Assembly: GCA_019155205.2 (NCBI GenBank)
Contig: JAHNZQ020000092.1
Span: 530,131 to 567,864 of the forward strand
Origin: Gracilaria vermiculophylla
Lineage: Eukaryota > Rhodophyta > Florideophyceae > Gracilariales > Gracilariaceae
Length of the DNA stretch: 37,734 bases
Reading direction: 5' to 3'
The notes beneath the pieces are model-generated. The model did not search any database, had not been told where the DNA came from, and saw only the letters and a list, made by a program, of their open reading frames with translations. Position numbers and translations under genes: made by a program. Positions 28,444 to 37,064 of the stretch are shown here, one piece after another; the stretch's first letter is position 1, and every line of letters begins with the position of its first letter.

Positions 28444-31434
28444 ATGGTTTTCGGGCCCTTTGGCATTGACGCCTTCGCCCTCACCAACATTTTGTCCGTC
28501 GTCAAGGAGCTCAACGACCGCAGCCATGCCACCGCCGAAATCCACACTTTCGCCTCCTACTTGATCCAACGCGCCAACCGCCTTGAGCCCCACATGCACG
28601 ACAGCGATCCTGACGCCCGCCAACCCTCCCCCACCGCCCCCCTCTCGTCCAACCGCATTCTCGCCCAACACTCTTTACTCATCCCCGACCCCGCCAACCG
28701 CTCCCTCTCCTCACTCGTCCAGCACACCCTCCGCATGTTTGTGCGCCGCGACTTCCACTTCGAGATCCTCCGCACCGTCGCCCGCTACCAGACCCACGAG
28801 GTGCAAGACCGCGTCCTGCACATCGCCACCCACATCGCCAAAGACGTGCGCTCCATCATCCTCAACAACGAGCTCGCCAAGTACGCCCGCAACTGCCTCA
28901 ACACCAAAGGCGCCGCCACCCTGCAGCGCGACCCGCGCATCCGCCTGCTCGGCCTCGACTCCGCCCAGGACCGTGTGTCCGACCCCTTGCACAAGCCCCA
29001 CCCCACCCTCGCCTTCATCCCCACGTGGGGCGTGTGCCCGCCGTCCCCGCCGCTCCTCGCCGCCCGCCACCACCTGTCCAACCGCTTGCACGTCCTCTGC
29101 GACGTCGCCGCAGCCTTTGCACGCGCGCACGCCGTCCACTGGTACCACGGCCGCCTCACCTCACACATGATTCGCATCGTCGAGCCGCGCGCCCACCCCT
29201 TGTTCCGCCACACCCGCCCCATCCCGTACGCCGTCGTCCTGCACTTTGTCGACCGCCGCAACCAAATCGGCTGCCGCGCCTGCGAGCACTGCTACTCCAC
29301 GGAGAACGACGCGCCGCGCGAACACCCCGCTGCCCACCACCCGCCCCACCCCGCCCCCCTGTCCTTCCGCCACTGCCCGCACCCCGCCCCGGACGCTGCA
29401 GACTCCTGCCCGCACCCTGCCGACGCCCGCGACGCCCCCGCCGCCTTGCAGCCCGAACTTGACGACCTCTACATTTTCGGCAACCTCGTGTGCTGGCTCT
29501 ACTCTGGGCAGTGCTTCGATTACAACGACCGCCACTCCCAGCGCAACGCCCACCTGCTGCAACACGTCCCCTGGCCGCTGCGCATGATTGTCGCTCACGC
29601 CCCCAACGTCCCCATGTCCGACATCCACCAGTGGTTGACCCAACTGCGTGACCGCTCCATCGACCCTTACGCAGACCGCCCTCTATACCCCCTCCCCTCC
29701 ACTTTCGTCTCCAACTCCTCCCCCATCGCTCGTGTAAAGAACGCCGGTCAAGCGGGTGAGCCGTGCAAGTCCAAGTCTGAAGCGATGTTCGAATGCGCCG
29801 TGCTCGCGGCCACCGTCGCCGCCAAGGAATGCGAGCCGCAGGCCGTGCTGCATCTGGGACTTCTCTTCGAGCTCCTGTTCCGCCGCATTTCGCAGCAGCT
29901 GTCGCCGCGCGAGCCGCGCGCCGTGTCGGCGCTTGAGGGCGCCTACGACTGCTACGCCGTCGCCATCCAGCTCGGGAACGCGTCGGCGCTGCGCCACATG
30001 GCGCGCGTGCTGAGCCTGGCGCAGGACGACGCGCCGCTCGCGCGCGTGCCGCGGCTGTCGCAGTCGCAGATTCTGTCGCTGCTGCTGGAGGGCGCCGTGC
30101 TGCGCAGCGCCGGCGCGTGCGGCACGCTGCGCGTCGCGTGCGCCTACGGCGTGCGCACGGCGCTGCGCGAGTCGTTTCCGGGCGCCGGCGCGCCGGGCGG
30201 CGGCGGCGACGACGGCGACGACGGCGGCGGCGGCGGCGGCGACGACGGCGACGACGGCGGCGGCGGCGGCGGCGGCGCGCCCTTCTGCGACGCCGACGTC
30301 ATGCAGGTGCTGTTCGACGTCGCCAGCCGGCTGCGCCTCGGCGAGATCGACTTTGCCGTCGACCTCAAGCTCGCCGTGGGCTGCCTGTTCCACGCGCGCC
30401 GGCTCGGCCACCTCGGCGCCGCGCTGGAGCTCGGCCTGCTGCTGGTGCAGAGGGCGACCAACGCCGACCAGGTCAGACAGGGCATCGACATTCTGCAAAC
30501 GCTGGCAAACTGGCCGCTTGCTGGCGAGAAGGCGTGCGCGCAAAGCCTGGAGGCGTGCTTCCGCATCGGCCGATGGTACCTGTCCAAGTTTCCCCATGAG
30601 TTTGAGCTGGAGGAGTTTCCAAACAGGAAGAGGGCCGCCAGGTACCTCAAATCCGCAGCATCGCAGAATCACAAGACGGCGATGGTTCAGTTCGGTATGA
30701 TGCAGGCGCCAAAGAGTCCACTTGGCAACTCTGGGCGAGACCAAGATGTCAACCATTGGATTTCGAACGCGAAGGACCATCCGAGTGCTTTTGAGGCGAG
30801 GGGGGTATTGGGGGAAATTATGATAGATCAAATATGGAACAACAAGAAACATGAATCGGCAAGCATATCTATTCCCTCTGCAGGTTCGGCTAGTAGTGGC
30901 GCCAATCTAGGCCTGCAGCAGTCCGAATGCAACAAGAAAGAGGAAGAGCAAAAACAATCAAGGAATCGCAAGTGCTGGCTTTTCCAGAAGCGCGACGCAA
31001 AGCCAAAAAACGCGTCGAAACAACCCAACTTGAAAAATGGCGCCTTGAAGGACTTACCGACGCAGGACGGAATGCAGCAGAAAGTGAGAAAAGAGACTTT
31101 GGATCGCCTGCGCCTCGCTGAAGATATGTTTCAAAAGGCTCAAGAGCCGCATGAACTGTACCCCGAAGAGCGATACAACCCCCGCCCCCTGCTCAGGGCT
31201 GCTCAATTTTACATTGTTGTGAAGCACATCTGGCCCGAGTGTGATCCGAGCGTATCAGAGGCTGATCTACAAAACCAAGCCGAGGGGCTGCTCAGGAAAG
31301 TAATCGCAATGACGTCTACGGGTGCTAAGAGCATAGAGTGGAAAAGAAGTAGGAAGAACTGGATACTTGAGGATAGGCTTGTGGCGTGCAAGGCAAAGGA
31401 GCTTCTGTATCCTCCATCGCATGATTCCGACTGA
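28444..31434 (+). CDS. Large pseudokinase plus Sel1-like repeat protein
   Basis: The 996-residue protein starts at ATG 28444 (MVFGPFGIDAF); the frame is open upstream but that part looks like 5' leader. The first 150 residues are helical and amphipathic (LTNILSVVKELNDRS, SSLVQHTLRMFVRR, VLHIATHIAKDVRSIIL), as in a four-helix bundle. Residues about 190-400 look kinase-like: LHVLCDVAAAFARAHAVHWYH then GRLTSHMI (catalytic loop, HRD Asp absent, 235-243), VVLHFVDRRN in place of DFG, and DDLYIFGNLVCWLYSGQ (340-356), which fits the D-x-(Y/W)-S-F-G helix. Thus it is a pseudokinase. Sel1/TPR-like helical repeats follow: YDCYAVAIQLGNASALRHMA (about 500-520) and AARYLKSAASQNHKTAMVQFG (about 731-751), with a Gly/Asp-rich insert at 589-610. 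The C-terminal 150 residues are charged. The helical-pseudokinase-Sel1 order recalls TKL/MLKL-type proteins. No membrane segment is seen. Confidence 0.85.
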   Translation: MVFGPFGIDAFALTNILSVVKELNDRSHATAEIHTFASYLIQRANRLEPHMHDSDPDARQPSPTAPLSSNRILAQHSLLIPDPANRSLSSLVQHTLRMFVRRDFHFEILRTVARYQTHEVQDRVLHIATHIAKDVRSIILNNELAKYARNCLNTKGAATLQRDPRIRLLGLDSAQDRVSDPLHKPHPTLAFIPTWGVCPPSPPLLAARHHLSNRLHVLCDVAAAFARAHAVHWYHGRLTSHMIRIVEPRAHPLFRHTRPIPYAVVLHFVDRRNQIGCRACEHCYSTENDAPREHPAAHHPPHPAPLSFRHCPHPAPDAADSCPHPADARDAPAALQPELDDLYIFGNLVCWLYSGQCFDYNDRHSQRNAHLLQHVPWPLRMIVAHAPNVPMSDIHQWLTQLRDRSIDPYADRPLYPLPSTFVSNSSPIARVKNAGQAGEPCKSKSEAMFECAVLAATVAAKECEPQAVLHLGLLFELLFRRISQQLSPREPRAVSALEGAYDCYAVAIQLGNASALRHMARVLSLAQDDAPLARVPRLSQSQILSLLLEGAVLRSAGACGTLRVACAYGVRTALRESFPGAGAPGGGGDDGDDGGGGGGDDGDDGGGGGGGAPFCDADVMQVLFDVASRLRLGEIDFAVDLKLAVGCLFHARRLGHLGAALELGLLLVQRATNADQVRQGIDILQTLANWPLAGEKACAQSLEACFRIGRWYLSKFPHEFELEEFPNRKRAARYLKSAASQNHKTAMVQFGMMQAPKSPLGNSGRDQDVNHWISNAKDHPSAFEARGVLGEIMIDQIWNNKKHESASISIPSAGSASSGANLGLQQSECNKKEEEQKQSRNRKCWLFQKRDAKPKNASKQPNLKNGALKDLPTQDGMQQKVRKETLDRLRLAEDMFQKAQEPHELYPEERYNPRPLLRAAQFYIVVKHIWPECDPSVSEADLQNQAEGLLRKVIAMTSTGAKSIEWKRSRKNWILEDRLVACKAKELLYPPSHDSD
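30208..30273 (+). repeat. Perfect tandem duplication of 33 bp
   Basis: Positions 30208-30240 and 30241-30273 are identical and in frame within the pseudokinase-Sel1 gene. Each encodes DDGDDGGGGGG. The perfect match in a GC-rich slippage-prone stretch suggests a recent duplication, likely length-variable between individuals. Confidence 0.9.
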
Positions 31435-32978
31435 CCCCCCTTAATAATCGAATGCAGGCGGAGCGCCTCCGAAAGGGTCCGTTTTTCGAAGAGTCCGCAT
31501 CGCTGGCGGGTTGTGAGCTGTCTCGGGAGTTACATAGGAGGCATCCCTGCTATGGGCTGCGTAAACCCTCCACGGGATCGAAACGTGCGCATGCAAACAC
31601 ACCGCATGTCTTCGCTGCAGTCGAGCCTCAAGCGCGACCTGTGTACCTTTTAAACCGTCAAGCCTCAAAAAAAAAAAAAAAACTATGTGGAACGCAAACT
31701 ATTGGTGACGGTTGAAATGCACCCAACTTGTCTCGTTGGATACGCACGGCACCAGCTGCGATGGAGTATGTTCCGTGAAAAAAAAAGTGCTCAATTGTGC
31801 CTCTTTTTCGAAGCAACTCTTGTGGATCGCCCTTGAGATGACGTATCGCCATCTCTTTCTAACACGGTTAACCCGTTCACGATTGAGACGGATATCGTGC
31901 TTTGCCAACAATGCTGGCAATCTGGCCTAATTTGACTGTGTCGAACATTTACAGGTAACATAAGGTACCATCCATCGCACTCTTCAGTGTCCTGGCCCGG
32001 GCCACACGCACTCTCTCTATTAGTGTAGTATCTATTCGGCAATTGGTCTCGTATGAGGTCATTTGGCCTCAAATGGGGCCAAATTTCTCTAGAATGGCAA
32101 AAATTGACCAGAGTAATTCAGCACTTGATTTCCTTGATCGACATCAACCAAGACATGGAGTTTCTTCACCCATTGTTCCGTTTCATGAAGCTGAAACATT
32201 GGAGATACTTTGGTATAACCAATGATTCTTGTAAAACTACTGATTATCGCCTTGGCACATGTGCCAAGCAATGTTTGCACAAGATTTAGTGCTTAAATGT
32301 TCTAGTTTTCGTACTTGATTTAAAAGTTTGAGTATTTCTGGCAGAAATCTTTGCATTAAACTACGGGGCTATTTCTGGAAATTAACAAACTTATACCGAA
32401 AATGTTTCCTAAACACTGGCCTTGAAAGTATATGAGGCCAGAGCTCCGGGCGTGCAGACTCATGCTTGCTAAAGAGGAAAAGTACTGTAACAGTGAAGAA
32501 ATTAGAGCCTTTGTTGTTCATGAACAGTGTGCTGAGGCTCTTAATGTTACTGCACTTTTCAGTATCCGTAACAGAGGGACTAGTCAAGATTTCGATAAAG
32601 CATTTTTAGCTGCGCGACGTGTAAGGCAATTTTACTCACATCTTCACAAAGTTTGAAGAATTGCGAAAACTGTTTTGTCTTTTTTTTTTGGCAAGAAGGT
32701 ACAGTATTGGCCTCATTCCTTGCTTTCCGCCATGGTGCAAAATGAAGACCACGAATATTTGTCGACCGACTGTGAACCATACCCTCTTGTCGTTATGATA
32801 CCCTCCTGTCGTTGGGAAGGCAACAGAGATTTGAAGAAATAATGGTATCATGGCAGGCTAACGAGAGGTGCGCACCGAAAAAATAATTATGATTGCGGCC
32901 AACTCTCGGGCTCGTCAAACACCAGAAAAAAAGAATGAATCGCAATCCCTTTTGCTTAAATTTGGCAATCGTCCGATT
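31435..32978. other. Intergenic region between convergent genes, with a poly-A tract
   Basis: It lies between the ends of the pseudokinase-Sel1 gene (plus) and the lectin-VWA gene (minus). A run of 16 A is at 31667-31682, as left by retroposed sequences, but no parent sequence is recognised. At 32023-32037 GTGTAGTATCTATTC matches 14 of 15 bases of the U2 snRNA branch-point-recognition region; the flanks do not make a convincing U2 gene. A hairpin ATTTGGCC/GGCCAAAT lies just downstream (about 32061-32084). Frames are short and unrecognised. Confidence 0.4.
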
Positions 32979-35522
32979 TCAGTTCATATTCAATTTGTCA
33001 ACATACTGATCGTTGTCCTCTTCAAAAGAGTACTCCCTTGTTGTGGGAGGAAGCATGGTTTCATACCCTGCAGGTGGAGACGATTGCTCCGCTTGCCCTA
33101 TTGAACCTGGATTCGTTTCATGTTCTGAATGACTTTCATCTTGTACCAGCCCGTCTATGTCTTTGTTCTTTCGGACACGCATCCTCAAACAAAACAAGAC
33201 AAGCATGGCAGATATCACAATGAAAACGCCTGCAACACTTCCAGCGATTGCTGCCACGGGTAATCCTTTGTTGTTTTCTTCACACTCCTTTTCACCGCCG
33301 GTATCTGATCTTCCGCCGCAGCATTGTCGATCGAAATCATCTCTGATTTCTGTGGATTGCTCTGCGCACAACGGGTTCGCCTCGCGGAGGATTTCTTCTT
33401 CATCATCGGAGCACGTTGAAGAACCGGCGAAATCACAGTCAACCTTGTTGAATGGCTCATGTTGCGTCGTTCGCGGGTTGAAGATAGCATCAGCCGCGCA
33501 TATTCGACTCGCGTTCGGACTTCCTGCAGGTATCTCACACAGAGCAAATCGCTTGGCGTCACACGGTACCACGTTCCAATTTTCGTCTACTCCACGTCGG
33601 TCAATGGATACACAAGCATCTACAAGCCCCTGGTCGTGAAGAGCCTTCACTTCTGCTTCAAATGATTCGCTCGAGATGCTGAAGCCCAATGAATTTTCGT
33701 CCAGCTGCGACCCGCTCACCCATGTAAGGGAATCGCCGCGAGAGGCTTTTAGTCCGATCCAACTGCCATCAAGAGAGCTGATGCTCGCAGCAATCTTGTT
33801 CTTTCCCTCATTGTCAATCACTGCCAGATCACTACTTGAGGATTTGCAGAACTGTTGAGCGTCAGTCCATGAAAGTTCATCGTCGGATCTCCAGTAGAGA
33901 GAGTTTGCCGCTTGGAAGCAAGTCCACGGCTGCCCATTTTCAACCAGCACATCTGCACAGGCTCCACCGTACCGATCTCGAAGCTTTTGAAGCTCACAAC
34001 CACCCAACACCCTGGCCTTGCACCCCCTGTTCTCGCTCGTCCACTTGTCCTTCACGGCTGAAACAGCAATCTCTCTTCCTCCCACAGCCTCAGCTACCTC
34101 GCGGATAGTGGTATCTACCCCTACGACCCCAACAAGTCGTTGGGATTGCGGGTCGTACACAGGACGGGCTATTGTGAACATTTCGCCCAACCCACTGGCA
34201 TCAACGTATACATCAGAAGTATATTGCTCTCTTGTTTGAGTTAGAGATGCAATATCCGTATACGCGAGAAGAGAACTATCAGGGCTTTGCTCGGATGATA
34301 CTCGGCTCCAGACCCCTGGGTTTGAAGACTCGCACACTAGAGAGCGAGCTACACGTTGAGCGTCGTTGTTGTTTCCTTCTGTGAACGTGACAATGGACAC
34401 ATCATATTCAGTTCTCCGTTGGCGTTTGACCATGTCCACTATCCTAGACGTACAACGGCATCCTTCGGAACCAGCTTGCGAAGAACTACACTCATCAAAA
34501 CAATTTGGCTCATTACCCATCAACAAGACGATGATCTTTGAGCAAGAGCTGGATTCTCCTTTTTCATATGATTCTTTTAGCAAACCAAACGCGATGGAAA
34601 GCGCAGACTCAATATGCGGCTTTCCACTCGATGGTTGCAACCGCTCTAAATCGGTCAAGAGCTTGTTCTTCACGTCGTCCGTGGCACTATAAAGTCTTTC
34701 AAAGTTACTCAAAGCCTTAGATTCTCTGTCTGCAGCAATTACGGCGACATAATCATTGCGTTGGAGGGCTTTCAAACCCTTTTCCAAAGATCTTGCGAGC
34801 ACTTTATCGGCGGCCAACAAGCTAGTCGTGTCCAAGATAAACACCACGTCTTTCGAGCCAGAAGTGGCAGCAATATACCACGGACGATCCATAGGAACGT
34901 ATCCGCATTTGTCAATGTCGGCTTTTTCGCGTTTTCGCGGGTTTCCTGGATAAAATAAAAACAACCCCGAAGAAGTGGACGCATATAACCAGCTCTTCAG
35001 CTTGTGTTTGTCAAAGGACTTCGGCAAAGAATCGCGCATCGACTTCAGCGCGCATGCATCTCTAAGAAGTTCAAGATTTTCAATTCGAATGTTGATTGTG
35101 TCATTCTGCTTCTCGTATCTTACGGAACCAGGCGTAAACGTGAGGAAGGGGGTTTCGAAATCCAACAGTCGCTTTTCCGGGCTGCAACTGTTCGGGCAGA
35201 TTGATTCTCTATTTGACGCCAGCAACAAACCTGAACAGCGAAGATTGTCCCCAAACCCCTCATTCGCACAGGTGGATGGAACACATGAACCCTGGTTACA
35301 ATTTCGGGAGGCTCGACATTTTGCTGATGGGGCCAAGGCCCTTGCCATTTTCACGGCCACGTCACGCGCCGCTTCGTTTCTTACATCATATAGTTTGTCA
35401 AATTTATCGTTACCATGAGCAGAAGTGATGATGTACAGGAGGAGCAGGGAACATAGCAAGACGCTCGAGAAAGGCACCGAACAAGACGCTTCACAGGAGA
35501 CACGACGCTGGAATGATGCCAT
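32979..35522 (-). CDS. Single-pass membrane protein: Cache-VWA-Cache ectodomain plus C-type lectin domain
   Basis: An intronless frame of 847 residues. A signal peptide (about 1-36, hydrophobic core VLLCSLLLLYIITSA) precedes a Cys-rich segment (69-113). A region ending in CGYVPMDRPWYIAA (206-219) is typical of the N-terminal Cache half in calcium-channel alpha2delta subunits. A von Willebrand A domain (about 225-400) follows: its metal site begins VVFILDTTSL instead of D-x-S-x-S, so metal binding is doubtful. FTIARPVYDPQSQRLVGVVGVDTTI (449-473) is the second Cache part. Residues about 534-663 form a C-type lectin fold: LSWTDAQQFCK, WIGLKAS, LTWVSGS, NWNVVPCDAKRFALCEI with paired Cys; the calcium-binding EPN/QPD triplet is not evident. 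A Cys-rich stalk, a transmembrane helix (754-779), a basic stop-transfer stretch and a 65-residue acidic tail with YETM and YSFEE follow. It is probably a surface receptor; the ligand is unknown. Confidence 0.9.
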   Translation of the reverse strand: MASFQRRVSCEASCSVPFSSVLLCSLLLLYIITSAHGNDKFDKLYDVRNEAARDVAVKMARALAPSAKCRASRNCNQGSCVPSTCANEGFGDNLRCSGLLLASNRESICPNSCSPEKRLLDFETPFLTFTPGSVRYEKQNDTINIRIENLELLRDACALKSMRDSLPKSFDKHKLKSWLYASTSSGLFLFYPGNPRKREKADIDKCGYVPMDRPWYIAATSGSKDVVFILDTTSLLAADKVLARSLEKGLKALQRNDYVAVIAADRESKALSNFERLYSATDDVKNKLLTDLERLQPSSGKPHIESALSIAFGLLKESYEKGESSSCSKIIVLLMGNEPNCFDECSSSQAGSEGCRCTSRIVDMVKRQRRTEYDVSIVTFTEGNNNDAQRVARSLVCESSNPGVWSRVSSEQSPDSSLLAYTDIASLTQTREQYTSDVYVDASGLGEMFTIARPVYDPQSQRLVGVVGVDTTIREVAEAVGGREIAVSAVKDKWTSENRGCKARVLGGCELQKLRDRYGGACADVLVENGQPWTCFQAANSLYWRSDDELSWTDAQQFCKSSSSDLAVIDNEGKNKIAASISSLDGSWIGLKASRGDSLTWVSGSQLDENSLGFSISSESFEAEVKALHDQGLVDACVSIDRRGVDENWNVVPCDAKRFALCEIPAGSPNASRICAADAIFNPRTTQHEPFNKVDCDFAGSSTCSDDEEEILREANPLCAEQSTEIRDDFDRQCCGGRSDTGGEKECEENNKGLPVAAIAGSVAGVFIVISAMLVLFCLRMRVRKNKDIDGLVQDESHSEHETNPGSIGQAEQSSPPAGYETMLPPTTREYSFEEDNDQYVDKLNMN

Positions 35523-37064
35523 GAGATAATCGTCTATGCGTTGTCCATGAGGGTCATGCTAAGTAGGTTGTATGGTAATCACAGCCCGTACCACCTTCGA
35601 GTTCTTGATATGCTCAATGATGGGATGGATGTGGAAATATGCACAAGGCGTAGCATTGGTCTCGCGAAACTGTTGACGTCCTTTTCATTTGCGCCAGATG
35701 TAAAAAATTGTTGCCCCGTGATCCTACTGACTGAAAACTTAGCATACGCGTGGGCCGTTTTCTGTGTGGGCCGGAGCCGTTTTCCACGTATGGCACTAAC
35801 CAATCAGAGTAGAGGACTTCATATCTGTTACTCATCTGCACACAATGCAAAACAAAATCTCCGTCGTATCCAGTACTTTCGTGTAATCTTCTTCCTCCAT
35901 CCATTGAAGTAACAAAATAGCATTCAGAAATGTCCTACAAAACTCTTACTTTTCATTCAATTTTAATTTTGACTATTACATCCTCCCTACAAAAAGTAAT
36001 TCCATGAAGACTAGATAACAAAGCAAAAGATAATGTTCAACTAAAAAAAAGAATACAAAAAATCAATAATCAGTAATGCAGTAATAAATTATCAAAAACA
36101 GAAGATAATCTTTTTTTATGATTTACCATATACTTCGCACAATGATTCAAAATTATATGCAGAAACCTAAATGTTGAAAAGGTCTATTGTCTTTTCATCA
36201 TACCTAACCCGATGCGAGGTGGCTCCGTTACGATACCTTCTTCAGCTTTGAATATACACCGGCCTATCTATCTGTTGCTGGATATTTTCTCCCCAATAGA
36301 GTTAAGCATTTTTATAGGCGAGTATAAAAATTCCTATCCTTTGCTCGAAGAGTATTGTAGTACAGTGGCTCCTACGGCAATAGGGTGGTTTGGCCTTGAG
36401 GTATAATATTCCCAAGGAGGGTTCGTATTTTATTAGCTGGGCCACGTGGTGCATAATCTCGCCCGCGTGCGCTACAGTATCCTTGAGGCACGGTAGAATT
36501 ATTATTTATTTTAGAGAATTTATGCAGGTAATTAGTACAGTAGCGAGACCTGCCGAGTCGGGCTCCCGGCTTGATACTTAATCTGCCGGTTGACCTCCAC
36601 CTCTGGGGAAGTAAAGACAAGCATCCTTGAGTCGTCATCTGATTTTCCGGTTGGAGTCTCTTGTCGATCTACGCAGGTTTCTAAGCCGCCGATCCCCAGG
36701 TCGCATCATAGCAGCGCCTGCAGGAGCATTGTCCGCCCATTGAACCTCCCCCTCCGCTTGGTGTTTGCGGATCTCCTTTAAGAATTCCCCCGGCTCGCGA
36801 CAGCGAATACCGGAGACCACCGTTAGGAATACGCGCCTTTGGAGTCACCAAAAACTCCTAACGGACGTTGTGCTTTACTACCTCGAGAGGAGGGCTGACA
36901 GTACCTCAACTGGTCTCCCGACTTAGAAGGTCACAGTTCCTAAAGGATTTACACAAGTCGCAGCAGAACCGTGTTTCTAGTTTGCAACGACCAACCCCCA
37001 ACAGTGCAATTCTTCCTTAAGGTGATTCGGAAGTGGAAGCAAATCACCCCCGACCTACTCCTCT
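35523..37064. other. Intergenic region leading into a probable retroelement
   Basis: From 35523 to about 36200 the sequence is the 5' flank of the receptor gene and turns very AT-rich (36000-36180), with no gene. From about 36400 composition changes to that of the right-edge open frame, and this part may be the 5' leader or LTR of a retroelement. It contains a perfect 9-bp inverted repeat, CCGTTAGGA at 36820-36828 and TCCTAACGG at 36856-36864, able to form a hairpin. I could not find LTR ends or a primer-binding site. Confidence 0.4.

Noticed and set aside
31441..31668. A minus-strand frame ending TDPFGGAPPAFDY that looks like a natural C-terminus
   Set aside because: Only the last residues look natural; the rest of the 75 codons has no recognisable feature and no upstream exon was found.
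31550..31682. A tRNA-derived SINE, suggested by GTTTCGATCCCGTGG (reverse strand) and a poly-A tract
   Set aside because: The B-box-like word is in the opposite orientation to the poly-A tail, no A box is placed correctly, and no cloverleaf forms.
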